From Sphingopyxis sp. H053 (GTDB taxonomy: Bacteria; Pseudomonadota; Alphaproteobacteria; Sphingomonadales; Sphingomonadaceae), in assembly GCF_001468225.1 (NCBI RefSeq), contig NZ_LNRU01000006.1:248001-312000 (forward strand): DNA of 64,000 nt, read 5' to 3'. The position numbers and the translations under genes were made by a program. Every line of letters begins with the position of its first letter. Positions within the stretch are counted from its first letter, which is position 1. The notes under the pieces are model-generated. The model was given only the letters and a program-made list of their open reading frames with translations. It had not been told where the DNA came from and did no database searches. Below, piece by piece: positions 1 to 8,774 of the stretch.

Positions 1-192
1 CTTGCCCTCGGACGGCAGCTCGAACCCTGCGATCATCCGCAGCAGCGTCGTCTTGCCGCACCCCGACGGGCCAAGCAGCACAAAGAATTCGCCGGCATTG
101 ATGTCGAGGGTGACATTGTCGACCGCTGTCACCTTGCCAAAGCGTTTCGAGACGTTCTGGATCTGGATGATCGGGCGTGCGGTTTCGGTCAT
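1..192 (-). CDS. potG: Polyamine ABC transporter ATP-binding protein (PotG/PotA-like), N-terminal part
   Basis: ATPase subunit of a putrescine/spermidine ABC importer, acting on the cytoplasmic face of the inner membrane. Only the first 64 codons are inside the window; the rest lies beyond the left edge. The Walker A motif GPSGCGKTT is at residues 41-49, preceded by the usual N-terminal strand that ends in [15 protein letters not shown]. The ATG follows the potI stop by 2 nt, so the two genes are almost certainly co-transcribed. The pairing with PotF, PotH and PotI homologues upstream gives the substrate class; the exact polyamine cannot be read from this fragment. Confidence 0.9.
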   Translation of the reverse strand, partial: MTETARPIIQIQNVSKRFGKVTAVDNVTLDINAGEFFVLLGPSGCGKTTLLRMIAGFELPSEGK

Positions 193-194
193 GG

Positions 195-1037
195 TCAGTG
201 GGTTTCCGCAATGGCTTTCACGCCCTGAAGCTTGAGCGCGACGAAGGTCAGGGCGACGGTGAGGAGAATGAGCAGCGTCGAGGCGGCGTTGACCTCGGGC
301 GTCACCGAAAAGCGGACCATCGAATAGACTTTCACCGGGAAGGTGATCGTGTCGGGGCCGCTGGTGAAATAGGTGATCACGAAATCGTCGAGGCTCAATG
401 TGAAGGAGAGAAGCGCGCCGGCAACAAGCGCGGGTTTGATGTGCGGGATCAGCACGTCGCGGAACACCTGCCATTCGCTCGCGCCGAGATCCTTGGCCGC
501 TTCCTCCTGCTCGCGGTTGAAGGTCGCGAGCCGCGAGCGCACGACCATCGTCACGAAGGGGAAGCAAAAGGTGATGTGCGCGATGGTGATCGCGCCGAGG
601 TTGAACGGCCAGATGAGGTCGGTTGGCCAGTTCACCGCGGCGAAAAACATCAGGAAGGCGACGCCGAGGCATATTTCGGGGACGATGATCGGCAGCGAGA
701 TCGTGCCGTCGATCGCGCTTTTGAGCGGGAAGCGGAAGCGCCACAGCATCACCGCGGCGACCGCGCCGAGAACGAGACTGACGATCGTTGCGAGCGCCGC
801 GATGGTCAGCGAGTTGAGCAAAGCCTCGACGAGCTGGTCATTGCCCATCGCTTTCTCGTAATATTTGGTCGTGAAACCGCGCCACACGACGTTGCGCTTG
901 CTGTCGTTGAAACTGAAGATCACCAGCACGACGAGCGGCGCATAGAGGAAGATCATCACCGCGCCGACCCAGAGGCGCATCCACAAGGTACGGCTATATT
1001 CGAGCGGCGCTACGGGCGTGCGGGCGAAGAGCGCCAT
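195..1037 (-). CDS. potI: Polyamine ABC transporter permease (PotI/PotC-like)
   Basis: Inner-membrane permease of the binding-protein-dependent transport family, 280 aa. It has about six hydrophobic segments and the cytoplasmic EAA loop that docks the ATPase (EEAAKDLGA, about residues 178-186). Its ATG overlaps the stop of the upstream permease by 1 nt (TGATG on the minus strand). Sequence character is of the PotC/PotI type rather than PotB/PotH. With potH it should form the heterodimeric channel for putrescine or spermidine. Confidence 0.9.
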   Translation of the reverse strand: MALFARTPVAPLEYSRTLWMRLWVGAVMIFLYAPLVVLVIFSFNDSKRNVVWRGFTTKYYEKAMGNDQLVEALLNSLTIAALATIVSLVLGAVAAVMLWRFRFPLKSAIDGTISLPIIVPEICLGVAFLMFFAAVNWPTDLIWPFNLGAITIAHITFCFPFVTMVVRSRLATFNREQEEAAKDLGASEWQVFRDVLIPHIKPALVAGALLSFTLSLDDFVITYFTSGPDTITFPVKVYSMVRFSVTPEVNAASTLLILLTVALTFVALKLQGVKAIAETH

Positions 1038-1942
1038 CAGCGAACCTCGGGCACTTTTTTGCGCATCGACTGGATCGCGATCAGCGCGAACATCGCATAG
1101 ATGAGCAGGAAGGAGAGGGCGGCGCCGAATGGCCAGTCGTTCGCTTTCTTGAACTGGCGTTCGATGACGTTGGCGATCATCTGGCTGTCGGTCCCGCCCA
1201 TCAGGTCGGGCGTTAGGTATGCGCCGAGCGCGGGTATCAGCGTGATCATCACGCCCGCGACGATGCCCGGTGCGGCGAGCGGCACGACGATGCGCATGAT
1301 CGTGCGGAAATGCCCGGCACCGAGATCGAGGCTCGCCTCGATCAGGCTGCGGTCAAGCCGGTCGAGCGCGGCGTAGAGCGGCAGGACCATGAAGGGCAGG
1401 TGGACATAGACGAGCCCGAAGACGACCGCGAAATTGTTGAAGAGCAGCTGCACCGGCTCCCATGTCGGGAGCGGCTGGAGCCCGACGAGCGTCTTGATCC
1501 AGCTCGTCCCTTCCCACAGCGCGCCGAGCCCCTTGTTCGCGAACCCCTGCGTCCCGAGGAGCATCATGAGCGCGTAAGTGCGGATGAGGAGGTTCGTCCA
1601 GAAGGGCAGCATGATGCCGAGCAGCAGCCACGGCCGCCATTTCTCGCTGGCGAACGTGATCGCCATTGCAACGGGAAAGCCGATGATCAGGCAGATTAGG
1701 GTGACGAGCGCCGCAACCGCGAAGCTCTTGCCGAAAATGGTCAGGTACAGCCATTCGGTCGCGCGCTTGTAATTGTCGAGCGTCCCCGAAATGTCGATTT
1801 CGGTCAGCCCCTTATTCTCGCCGAAGCTGTAGAGCCAGACGATCGCCATGGGCACGAGGAAGAAGAGGATGATCCAGAACAGCGTCGGTAGCGATACCGC
1901 TGCAAAGACCCCTTTGTTCGTTTTCCAGTCCTGTTCGGCCAT
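1037..1942 (-). CDS. potH: Polyamine ABC transporter permease (PotH/PotB-like)
   Basis: Inner-membrane permease, 301 aa, with a first membrane segment at about residues 14-38 and an EAA-type loop (EASLDLGAG, about 202-210). The N-terminal layout (a cytoplasmic stretch, then a long hydrophobic helix ending in WLYSFGENKG) is typical of PotB/PotH. It lies 23 nt after potF and overlaps potI by 1 nt, so potF-potH-potI-potG reads as one transcription unit. The order differs from the E. coli potFGHI order because the ATPase comes last. Confidence 0.9.
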   Translation of the reverse strand: MAEQDWKTNKGVFAAVSLPTLFWIILFFLVPMAIVWLYSFGENKGLTEIDISGTLDNYKRATEWLYLTIFGKSFAVAALVTLICLIIGFPVAMAITFASEKWRPWLLLGIMLPFWTNLLIRTYALMMLLGTQGFANKGLGALWEGTSWIKTLVGLQPLPTWEPVQLLFNNFAVVFGLVYVHLPFMVLPLYAALDRLDRSLIEASLDLGAGHFRTIMRIVVPLAAPGIVAGVMITLIPALGAYLTPDLMGGTDSQMIANVIERQFKKANDWPFGAALSFLLIYAMFALIAIQSMRKKVPEVR

Positions 1943-1965
1943 CCCCCGATGCCCCCTTCAGACCG

Positions 1966-3072
1966 TTACGCAGCCCGAACCCTTGTAAACGCCTCCTCAT
2001 AGAGTGGCTGAAGCTCGGGATTGAAGCGCGCATATTCGCATTTCGCCAGCGCTTCGGCGGGCGGGAAGATGACAGGGTTGTTCTTGTAGCTGTCAGGCAT
2101 CAGCTTCTTCGCGGCGGCATTGGGTGTCGGGTAGAGGATCGTCTCGGTGATTTCCTTGTCGACATTGGCGTCGAGAATATAGTTGATGAAGGCGTGCGCA
2201 TTCTTCGGATGCGGCGCGCCCTTCGGGATGCACAGATTGTCCGAATTGAGCTGGCTGCCTTCTTTCGGGATGACGAAATCGATATCCTTGTCCTCGAGCA
2301 TCGCCTGCGCGATGTCGCCATTATATTCGAGCACGACGTCGACATCGCCCTTGAGCAGCAAATCCTGCCCGTCGTCCTCGTGGAATTTCTTCACATTGGG
2401 CTTTTGCTTGATCATCATCTTTTCGATCGTCGCAATGTCCGCCGGGGTCAGCGCATTAACCGATTTGCCGAGATATTTGCCATAAAGGCGGAACATGTCG
2501 CCGGCCTCCGACAGCCAGGCGATGCGGCCCGCATATTCGGGGCTGTCGAACAGGACCTTCCAGCTGTCGGGCTTTGCCGACACTTTCGATTTGCGATAGC
2601 CGATGCCGAGCGCGAGCCAGGTGTAGGGCATCGAAAATTTGCGCTGCAGGTCATATTCGACGTTGATGTAGGCCGGATCGATATTCTTCTTGTTCGGGAT
2701 TTGCGCATGGTCGAGCGGCAGCAGCATGCCCGCCTTGCTCATCCGCTCGACGAAGTCGTTCGACGGCACGATCACGTCATAACCGGGATTGCCGGCCTTG
2801 AACTTGGCGAACAGCACGTCGTTGCTGTCGAACAGGTCCATCGTGACGTCGACGCCGGTCGCTTCCTTGAAATTGTCGAGCGTATTCTCGCCGATATAGG
2901 TGTCCCAGTTGTAGAAGTTGAGCTTGGCTTCCTCGCCGTTCGAGAGCTTCTTGCCGCCCTCCTTGCTGCACGCCGCCAGGCCGCCGAAGCTGATGCCGAT
3001 TGCCGCGACCCCCATCGCTTGCAGAAGCGAGCGGCGCCCGCGGGTTTGCTTGATCAGTTCGAACGGGTCCAT
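1966..3072 (-). CDS. potF: Polyamine-binding periplasmic lipoprotein (PotF/PotD-like)
   Basis: Extracytoplasmic solute-binding protein, 368 aa, of the PotD/PotF family; it captures putrescine/spermidine for PotHI. The N-terminus carries twin arginines (RGRRSLLQ, residues 11-18), a hydrophobic core and a lipobox-like GLAAC with Cys35. It may therefore be a lipoprotein that could use Tat, although strict Tat motif positions are not fully met. The mature start (LNFYNWDTYIGENTL) is the hallmark of the family. A 92-bp gap containing a short perfect hairpin (3148-3164) separates it from the upstream ligase gene, so it may have its own promoter. Confidence 0.9.
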   Translation of the reverse strand: MDPFELIKQTRGRRSLLQAMGVAAIGISFGGLAACSKEGGKKLSNGEEAKLNFYNWDTYIGENTLDNFKEATGVDVTMDLFDSNDVLFAKFKAGNPGYDVIVPSNDFVERMSKAGMLLPLDHAQIPNKKNIDPAYINVEYDLQRKFSMPYTWLALGIGYRKSKVSAKPDSWKVLFDSPEYAGRIAWLSEAGDMFRLYGKYLGKSVNALTPADIATIEKMMIKQKPNVKKFHEDDGQDLLLKGDVDVVLEYNGDIAQAMLEDKDIDFVIPKEGSQLNSDNLCIPKGAPHPKNAHAFINYILDANVDKEITETILYPTPNAAAKKLMPDSYKNNPVIFPPAEALAKCEYARFNPELQPLYEEAFTRVRAA

Positions 3073-3147
3073 GTCGCAGCCTCCCTGTATGTGACGTCAA
3101 GCTGACTCAATAAGGTCGGCTTGGGAAGAGCTTTTTTGCGCTGCACC

Positions 3148-3164
3148 AAGTTTCTTTGAAACTT
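3148..3164. repeat. Short perfect hairpin after the glutamine-synthetase-like gene
   Basis: Seven-base arms (AAGTTTC, 3148-3154, and GAAACTT, 3158-3164) with a 3-nt loop lie directly after the stop codon of the 3165-4556 gene. No U-tract follows in the minus-strand RNA, so it does not look like a standard intrinsic terminator. It could set the 3' end or differential stability between the catabolic and transport halves of the cluster. Confidence 0.45.
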
Positions 3165-4556
3165 TCATGCGTTACGCAGATACCAATCGTAATCGAGTGT
3201 CGGGACGACGCTGAAATAGCGATCCTGCTCGACGCGCTTCACGATGCTGAACATGTCGACGAAGCGCGCGCCGAGATAGTCGCGCATCAGCGTCGATGCA
3301 TGGAAGCGGTCGACCGCGGCGAACCAGTTCGACGGCGGCTTGTCGTCGCCGCTGTTGTCGCGGTCATAGCCGTTGCCGACGACCGCCGCGCCGGGATCGA
3401 TCTTGTTCGTCATGCCGTGATGCATGCCCGCAAGAACCGCCGCGACCGCCAGATAGGGGTTCGCGTCGGCGCCGCATGCGCGGTGCTCGACATGGCGGCT
3501 CGGCGGCGGGCCGGCGGGGATACGGAAGGACACGGTGCGGTTGTTGACGCCCCAGGTGGGCGCGACGGGGGCATAGCTGTTCGCCTTGAAGCGGCGATAG
3601 CTGTTTGCGTGCGGCGCGAAGAGCGCAAACGCGTCGCCGACGGTGCCGATCATCCCGCCGATCGCGTGGCGCAGCGCGGGCGTGCCTTCGGGATCGTCGC
3701 TGGCAAAGATGTTGGTATCGCTGCCGTCGTTGACCGACACATGGATATGCATCCCGCTGCCCGCCTGCTCGGCGAAGGGCTTGGCCATGAAGGTCGCCTC
3801 GACGCCCTGTTGCTGCGCGATCGCCTTGACGAGACGCTTGTACATGATCGCATCGTCGCAGGCGCGCAGCGCGTCGGGCTTATGGCGCAATGTCAGTTCG
3901 AACTGGCCGGGCGCGAATTCCGAGATCGCGCTTTCAAGCGGCAAGCCCTGAACGTCGGTCGCGGCGTAAAGCGCGTCGAAGAAGGGGCGGAAGTCGTCGA
4001 GTTCGCGCAGGCCATAGACCTCGACATTGCGCGGGGTGTCCCGGCTGTAGCCGGGCCGCGCGGGGCGGACCCTGCCATCGCGGGCACGGCGCGGGTCGAC
4101 GAGATAGAATTCGAGTTCGACCGCGAGCACCGGGGTCAGCCCGTCGGCGGTGAAGGCGTCGATCACGCCGCCCAGCACATGGCGCGGATCGAGGTCGTGC
4201 GGGGTGCCGTCGAGCTCGTAGAAATCGACGAGGAACTGCGCGGCATGGTCGCCGCCCCATGGGGTGCGGACAAGCGTGCCGGGGATCGGCTTCATGGAGC
4301 GATCGGCGTCGCCATCCTCCCAGACGAGGCCGGTTTCGATCGTGTCCTGCCCGGTGATGTCGACGACAGTGATCGAGCCGGGGAACATGCGGCCGCTTTC
4401 GTAGACGGCAAGCACCTCATGCTGGCGCAGTCGCTTGCCGCGCGGGACGCCGCCAAAGTCGGTGTAGATCATCTCGATCGAATCGACGTCGGGATTGGCC
4501 TTGAAAAAGGCCTCGGCCTCCGAACGCGGCGCGATCACGCCCGATGACTTCGACAT
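3165..4556 (-). CDS. Glutamine-synthetase family ligase, probable gamma-glutamylpolyamine synthetase (paralogue 1)
   Basis: 463 aa, class III/PuuA-like glutamine synthetase fold. It likely couples glutamate to an amine (putrescine in PuuA) with ATP hydrolysis. Family landmarks are present: a metal-binding LEFYLV strand in the N-terminal half, GSGMHIHVSV in the catalytic domain, PTWGVNNRTVSFRIP (ATP/substrate loop), and the GADANPYLA segment. It lies 7 nt downstream of the aminotransferase gene, in the same orientation as a PuuB-like oxidase and a polyamine transporter. Together these support polyamine catabolism rather than ammonia assimilation. The precise amine is inferred from context. A second paralogue is at 7187-8533. 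Confidence 0.85.
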   Translation of the reverse strand: MSKSSGVIAPRSEAEAFFKANPDVDSIEMIYTDFGGVPRGKRLRQHEVLAVYESGRMFPGSITVVDITGQDTIETGLVWEDGDADRSMKPIPGTLVRTPWGGDHAAQFLVDFYELDGTPHDLDPRHVLGGVIDAFTADGLTPVLAVELEFYLVDPRRARDGRVRPARPGYSRDTPRNVEVYGLRELDDFRPFFDALYAATDVQGLPLESAISEFAPGQFELTLRHKPDALRACDDAIMYKRLVKAIAQQQGVEATFMAKPFAEQAGSGMHIHVSVNDGSDTNIFASDDPEGTPALRHAIGGMIGTVGDAFALFAPHANSYRRFKANSYAPVAPTWGVNNRTVSFRIPAGPPPSRHVEHRACGADANPYLAVAAVLAGMHHGMTNKIDPGAAVVGNGYDRDNSGDDKPPSNWFAAVDRFHASTLMRDYLGARFVDMFSIVKRVEQDRYFSVVPTLDYDWYLRNA

Positions 4557-4563
4557 CGCCCCA

Positions 4564-5907
4564 CTACTCCTTCAATGCCCGCACGCAGTCGGCAAATACG
4601 TCGACGAGCCGGTCGATTTGTTCGTCCGACGTGACCGGGCTCACCAACATCATATTGTGAAACGGCGCCAGCAAAATCCCGCGGGTTGCGAGGAACAGGT
4701 GGATCGCCGCCTCCAGCTTGGGATGCATCGCCGCCTTCGCTTCGCCGCCGTTGCGCGGCGGGGTAGGGCAGGTCAGGAATTCGACGCGGGCGCCGACCTG
4801 CATGACGTGCCAGTCGAGATTGGCGGTGGCGATTTCCTGCTCCAGCCCGGCGACGAGCCGCGCCGCTCCGCGCAGCATGTGGTCATAGGCGGCGGGCATG
4901 ATGACGTCGGACAGCATCGCATCCATCGCGGTGATGGCGAGCGCGTTGGCGGACAGCGTGGTGCCGATGCCGCTGTGCCCGGAGGGGCGCGAGGTGTTCA
5001 GTGCCGCCATGCGATCAGCGACCGCCGCCGAAAATCCGTAGACGGCGCAGGGCACGCCGCCGCCGATCGACTTGCCGACGACGATGAGGTCTGGGGTGGG
5101 GCCGTGCGTGACGCCATGGCCGCCATATCCCGAGGAGATGGTGTGCGTTTCGTCGAAGATCAGCAAGGTGCCGGTCTCGTCGCAAAGCCGGCGAAGCGTC
5201 GCCAGAAAGCCGGGTGCATCGCGCACCATGCCGACGTTGGTCATCACCGGCTCGGCGAGTACGCACGCGACGTCGCCGCCGCAGAGCGCCGTCGCCAGCG
5301 CTGCCTCGTCATTGAATTCGATCGCCGTGGTGGTGTCGCGCAAATCGTGAACCTGGCCGACCAGGCTGGCCCGCATAGCGGGCGCGCCGCCCTTCAGATC
5401 GACAAAAGCGTCGTCGACCGCGCCATGATAGGCGCCGTTGAAGGTCAGGATTTTGGGGCGCCCGCTGATCCCGCGGCACCAGCGGATGACCGCGCGATTG
5501 GCCTCACTGGCGGTCGTCGTGACCTGCCATTGCTCAAGGCCGAACATCGCCGCGAGTCGCTGCGACAGCGCCGCACCCCGCTCGGTCGGCAACATATAGC
5601 TCAGCCCTTCGCCGGCCTGCTTCGCCAGCGCGGCGGCGAGGGCCGGCGGCGAATGGCCGAACAGGCTTGCCGTGTCGCCGAGGCAGAAATCGTCGTAGCG
5701 CTGCCCGTCGATGCTGGTCAGCGTCGCGTGTTTCGCCGATGCGGCGACGATCGGCACGGGGCTGGGCCAGTCGCGCATCCAGTGGAACGGAACCGACTGA
5801 AACCAGCCCGTCGCGGCCGCGTGATGCGCGAAGGCTTGGCGGTTGGCGGCGCGGAAACGTTCGGCCTCGCGGCTTGCAACGCGGGCGATAGCAGCATCGG
5901 ATATCAC
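4564..5907 (-). CDS. Class III PLP-dependent aminotransferase (glutamate-1-semialdehyde-mutase-like)
   Basis: About 447 aa from a GTG start at 5907 that overlaps the stop of the upstream oxidase by 4 nt (GTGA). A longer reading from 5970 would run inside that gene and is less likely. Class III features: the PLP-binding IFDETH segment at about residues 250-255 and the Schiff-base lysine in VVGKSIGGGVP at about residue 269. The fold resembles aspartate aminotransferase-family or GSA-aminomutase-type enzymes. In this operon it probably transaminates an omega-amino intermediate (GABA or gamma-glutamyl derivatives) from putrescine breakdown. The substrate is inferred only from context. Confidence 0.85.
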   Translation of the reverse strand: MISDAAIARVASREAERFRAANRQAFAHHAAATGWFQSVPFHWMRDWPSPVPIVAASAKHATLTSIDGQRYDDFCLGDTASLFGHSPPALAAALAKQAGEGLSYMLPTERGAALSQRLAAMFGLEQWQVTTTASEANRAVIRWCRGISGRPKILTFNGAYHGAVDDAFVDLKGGAPAMRASLVGQVHDLRDTTTAIEFNDEAALATALCGGDVACVLAEPVMTNVGMVRDAPGFLATLRRLCDETGTLLIFDETHTISSGYGGHGVTHGPTPDLIVVGKSIGGGVPCAVYGFSAAVADRMAALNTSRPSGHSGIGTTLSANALAITAMDAMLSDVIMPAAYDHMLRGAARLVAGLEQEIATANLDWHVMQVGARVEFLTCPTPPRNGGEAKAAMHPKLEAAIHLFLATRGILLAPFHNMMLVSPVTSDEQIDRLVDVFADCVRALKE

Positions 5908-7172
5908 CCGAGCTTGTCCTTCATCGCATAATAGAGCAGCCCGAGCGTCGCGAGCGGCTGGCGCAGCCATTTGCCGCCGGGGAAGGGTTTCGAAGGAAGG
6001 TTCGCCAGCACGTCGAAGCGTTCGGCGGTGCCCGCCATCGCCTCGGCAATCAATTCGCCCGCGAGCGTCGTGACCAGCGCGCCATGCCCCGAAAAGCCAT
6101 GCGCGTAAAAGACGTTCCCGCGCCGCCCGATGTGCGGCAGCCGATTCATCGTCACCGCGACCGCGCCGCCCCAGCCATAGTCGATCTTCGCATCGGCGAT
6201 CTGCGGAAAGACCTCTGCCATGAACGGGCGAACAAAGGCTGCGATATCGCGTGGCGGCGTCTGCGAATAACGCTCGCCGCCGCCGAAGATCAGACGCTTG
6301 TCGGCCGAGAGGCGGAAATAGTTGAGCACGAAGCGGCTATCGGCAACCGCGGCATCGCTCGGCAGCAGCGCGTCGGCATTTGCGAGCGGCGCGGTTGCGA
6401 TGTTATAGTTCATGATCGGCACGGTGAAGCGGCCGAGGTCCGGTTCGACGTCGCCGACCCAGCTATCGGTTGCGTCGATGACATAGCGCGCGGCGACGTG
6501 CGCGCGATCGGTCATCACGCCCAGTCCATCCGGCGTGTCGGTGATCCTGCGGGCGCGCTGATCTTCCCAGATGCAAACGCCCGCGGCTTCGGCGGCGCGC
6601 GCAAGGCCGATCGCATAGTTCAGCGGATGGAAATGCCCGCCCTGCGGATCGTGGATGCCGCCGTGGTAAAGCGGGCTGGCAATATGCGCGCCCATGTTGT
6701 TCTTCTCGATGACGTGGCTCTGATAGGCAAAGCGCGTCGCCAGAAACTCGGCCTCGCGCTTCATCGCGCCGAAATCTTTCGGCGTCCACGCGGCCTCAAG
6801 ATGCCCGGTCTTGAGATCACAATCGATGCCGTGCTTTTCGATGCGCGCTTTCACCGGATTCGCGCGCCAGCATAGGTTGAACAGCGCCTCGGCGCGCTCG
6901 CGACCGAATTCACCCTCAAGCTCGGACGCCGACCAGCGAAGGCCAGGGATCAACTGCCCGCCGTTTCGGCCCGACGCGCCGAAGCCGACATGTTCGCGCT
7001 CTATCAGGATCACCGAGAAGCCGCGCTCGGCACAGGCGAGGGCAGCGGACTGCCCCGTGAAGCCGCCGCCGATGACTGCGACATCGAACGAAAGCTCTTC
7101 GCCTATTTCATATGCCGAACGCCACCGGTGCGCGGTTGCGGCATAATAGCTGTTGGCGAGCGGATCGGTCAT
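5904..7172 (-). CDS. puuB: FAD-dependent gamma-glutamylputrescine oxidase (PuuB/OrdL-like)
   Basis: 422 aa DAO-superfamily flavoenzyme. The dinucleotide-binding motif VIGGGFTGQSAA is at about residues 32-43, followed by a GFGASGRNGGQL segment typical of PuuB/OrdL oxidases. The C-terminal half has YGWGGAVAVTMNRLPHIG and HGFSGHG, which close the FAD site. It should oxidise gamma-glutamylputrescine to the aldehyde, releasing ammonia and hydrogen peroxide. It lies between a glutamine-synthetase-like ligase (14 nt upstream) and an aminotransferase (4-nt overlap). The aldehyde dehydrogenase (PuuC) and hydrolase (PuuD) steps are not in the window. Confidence 0.88.
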   Translation of the reverse strand: MTDPLANSYYAATAHRWRSAYEIGEELSFDVAVIGGGFTGQSAALACAERGFSVILIEREHVGFGASGRNGGQLIPGLRWSASELEGEFGRERAEALFNLCWRANPVKARIEKHGIDCDLKTGHLEAAWTPKDFGAMKREAEFLATRFAYQSHVIEKNNMGAHIASPLYHGGIHDPQGGHFHPLNYAIGLARAAEAAGVCIWEDQRARRITDTPDGLGVMTDRAHVAARYVIDATDSWVGDVEPDLGRFTVPIMNYNIATAPLANADALLPSDAAVADSRFVLNYFRLSADKRLIFGGGERYSQTPPRDIAAFVRPFMAEVFPQIADAKIDYGWGGAVAVTMNRLPHIGRRGNVFYAHGFSGHGALVTTLAGELIAEAMAGTAERFDVLANLPSKPFPGGKWLRQPLATLGLLYYAMKDKLG

Positions 7173-7186
7173 GGCCGGCGCGCGGG

Positions 7187-8533
7187 TCAGACCCGCATCA
7201 ACAGATGTTCGCGTTCCCAGCTCGACACGACCGACTGATAGTTGAAGAGCTCATAATCCTTCACCGCGAAGAAGATTTCGAAGAAATCGTCGCCGAGCAG
7301 ATTGCGAACCTTCTTGCACGAAGCGAAGCGATCGAGCGCCGCCTCCAGCGTTCGTGGCAGGGTGCGGGCGCGGTTATACGCGCTGCCGGTGATCGGTTTT
7401 GCCGGCACCATGCGGTCGACCATCCCGATATAGCCGCAGATCAGCGAGGCGGAGATTGCGAGATAGGGGTTGCTGTCGGCGCCCGGCAGGCGGTTTTCGA
7501 CGCGGCGGTTGTTTTTGTCCGAGATGGGCACGCGGAACCCGCACGAGCGGTTGTCCTCGCCCCACTGGACGTTGATCGGCGCCGCGCTGTCGGGCCGCAT
7601 GCGGCGGAAACTGTTCACATTGGGCGCCCACAGCGGCGAGATTTGCGGCATATAGCGCACGAGCCCGGCGATATAGCTGCGGAACATCGCGCTATCGCGG
7701 CCGTTGGCGACCGAAAACAGGTTCTTGCCCGTCACCGCATCGACCACCGACTGATGGATATGCATCGCGCTGCCCGGCTGGCCCGCCATCGGGTTCGCCA
7801 TGAAGGTCGCATAGACATTGTGCTGCTTCGCGACGTTGCGCACCACGCGCTTGAACAGGAACACCTCGTCGGCGAGCCGCAGCGGGTCGCCATGCTCGAA
7901 ATTCACTTCGAGCTGCGCGGCGCCCATTTCGTGGATCATTGTGTCGATATCGAGCCCCATCAGCTCGCAATCGTCATAGATATGATCGATGATATCCTCA
8001 TATTCGTTCATCGCCTCGAGCCCATAGGGCTGGCTCGCGGTTTCGCTGCGTCCCGACTGGCCGACCGGCGGGGTCAGCGGGAAATCGGGGTCGGCGTTCT
8101 GCGAGACGAGGTAGAATTCGACCTCGGGCGCGATGATCGGTTTCCAGCCTTTCTCGGCGTAGAGGCCGAGCACTTTTTTCAGGATCGTGCGCGGCGCGAT
8201 GTCGACCTCGCTGCCATCGCCATTATAGGCATCGGCGATCACAAATGCGGTCGGCGAAGTGAACCCCGGCGCGACGCAGATCGTGGTCGGGTCAGCGATC
8301 AATATCTTGTCAGGATCCTTGTCCCAGATATCGTCGATATCCTCGGGATAATGGCCGTCGATCGTGCAGATGAAGACGCTGCCCGGGATGCGGAGCGACT
8401 TGTCCTTGACCGAGGAGAGGAACTTCTTGGCCGGCAGCACCTTGCCGCGCTGGACCCCGTTGATGTCGGGGACGATGCATTCGACTTCGTCGATTTTATG
8501 GTCGCTGATCCATTGTTCCAGATTGACTGACAT
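7187..8533 (-). CDS. puuA: Glutamine-synthetase family ligase, probable gamma-glutamylputrescine synthetase (paralogue 2)
   Basis: 448 aa, first gene of the minus-strand cluster. Landmarks: EVEFYLV, GSAMHIHQSV, QWGEDNRSCGFRVP and LPGADSNPYLA, all diagnostic of the GS catalytic domain. The N-terminus (IDEVECIVPDINGVQRGK) is typical of PuuA-type ligases. It probably makes gamma-glutamylputrescine, the substrate of the oxidase that follows 14 nt later. The 241-bp region upstream is shared with the divergent transaminase at 8775 and is where an operon promoter or operator would be expected; I could not identify a specific site. Confidence 0.87.
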   Translation of the reverse strand: MSVNLEQWISDHKIDEVECIVPDINGVQRGKVLPAKKFLSSVKDKSLRIPGSVFICTIDGHYPEDIDDIWDKDPDKILIADPTTICVAPGFTSPTAFVIADAYNGDGSEVDIAPRTILKKVLGLYAEKGWKPIIAPEVEFYLVSQNADPDFPLTPPVGQSGRSETASQPYGLEAMNEYEDIIDHIYDDCELMGLDIDTMIHEMGAAQLEVNFEHGDPLRLADEVFLFKRVVRNVAKQHNVYATFMANPMAGQPGSAMHIHQSVVDAVTGKNLFSVANGRDSAMFRSYIAGLVRYMPQISPLWAPNVNSFRRMRPDSAAPINVQWGEDNRSCGFRVPISDKNNRRVENRLPGADSNPYLAISASLICGYIGMVDRMVPAKPITGSAYNRARTLPRTLEAALDRFASCKKVRNLLGDDFFEIFFAVKDYELFNYQSVVSSWEREHLLMRV

Positions 8534-8774
8534 GCGCCCCCGATTGGGCCGAGGCTCGACCCGTCTGTGGAATGGGCAGCGTATCGCAAGGTTGAAGGAA
8601 GCGCCAGAGGGGGCCGTTATCCGGCCATCTCGGGTATCATTTCATGCCGGATTCTTTGCTTGCGCGAAATCGGCGCCCCGTCATCTTCGTCATACTGGAC
8701 TTGACCCTGCATCCGCCGCATCCTCGGCGCCGCGCGATAGTCGCATTCGAATATGCTGGAAGGAGATTGAGGCG

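Noticed and set aside
177-1100. Long open frame antisense to the permease gene
   Set aside because: High GC opens antisense frames; composition and lack of domains show it is a shadow. Same judgement for the long antisense frames opposite the GS-like, gyrA, gltX and DUF885 genes.
8690-8760. Possible degenerate dispersed repeat upstream of the transaminase (CATACTGGACTTGACCCTG)
   Set aside because: Resembles a common sphingomonad repeat only partly; no second arm is visible here.
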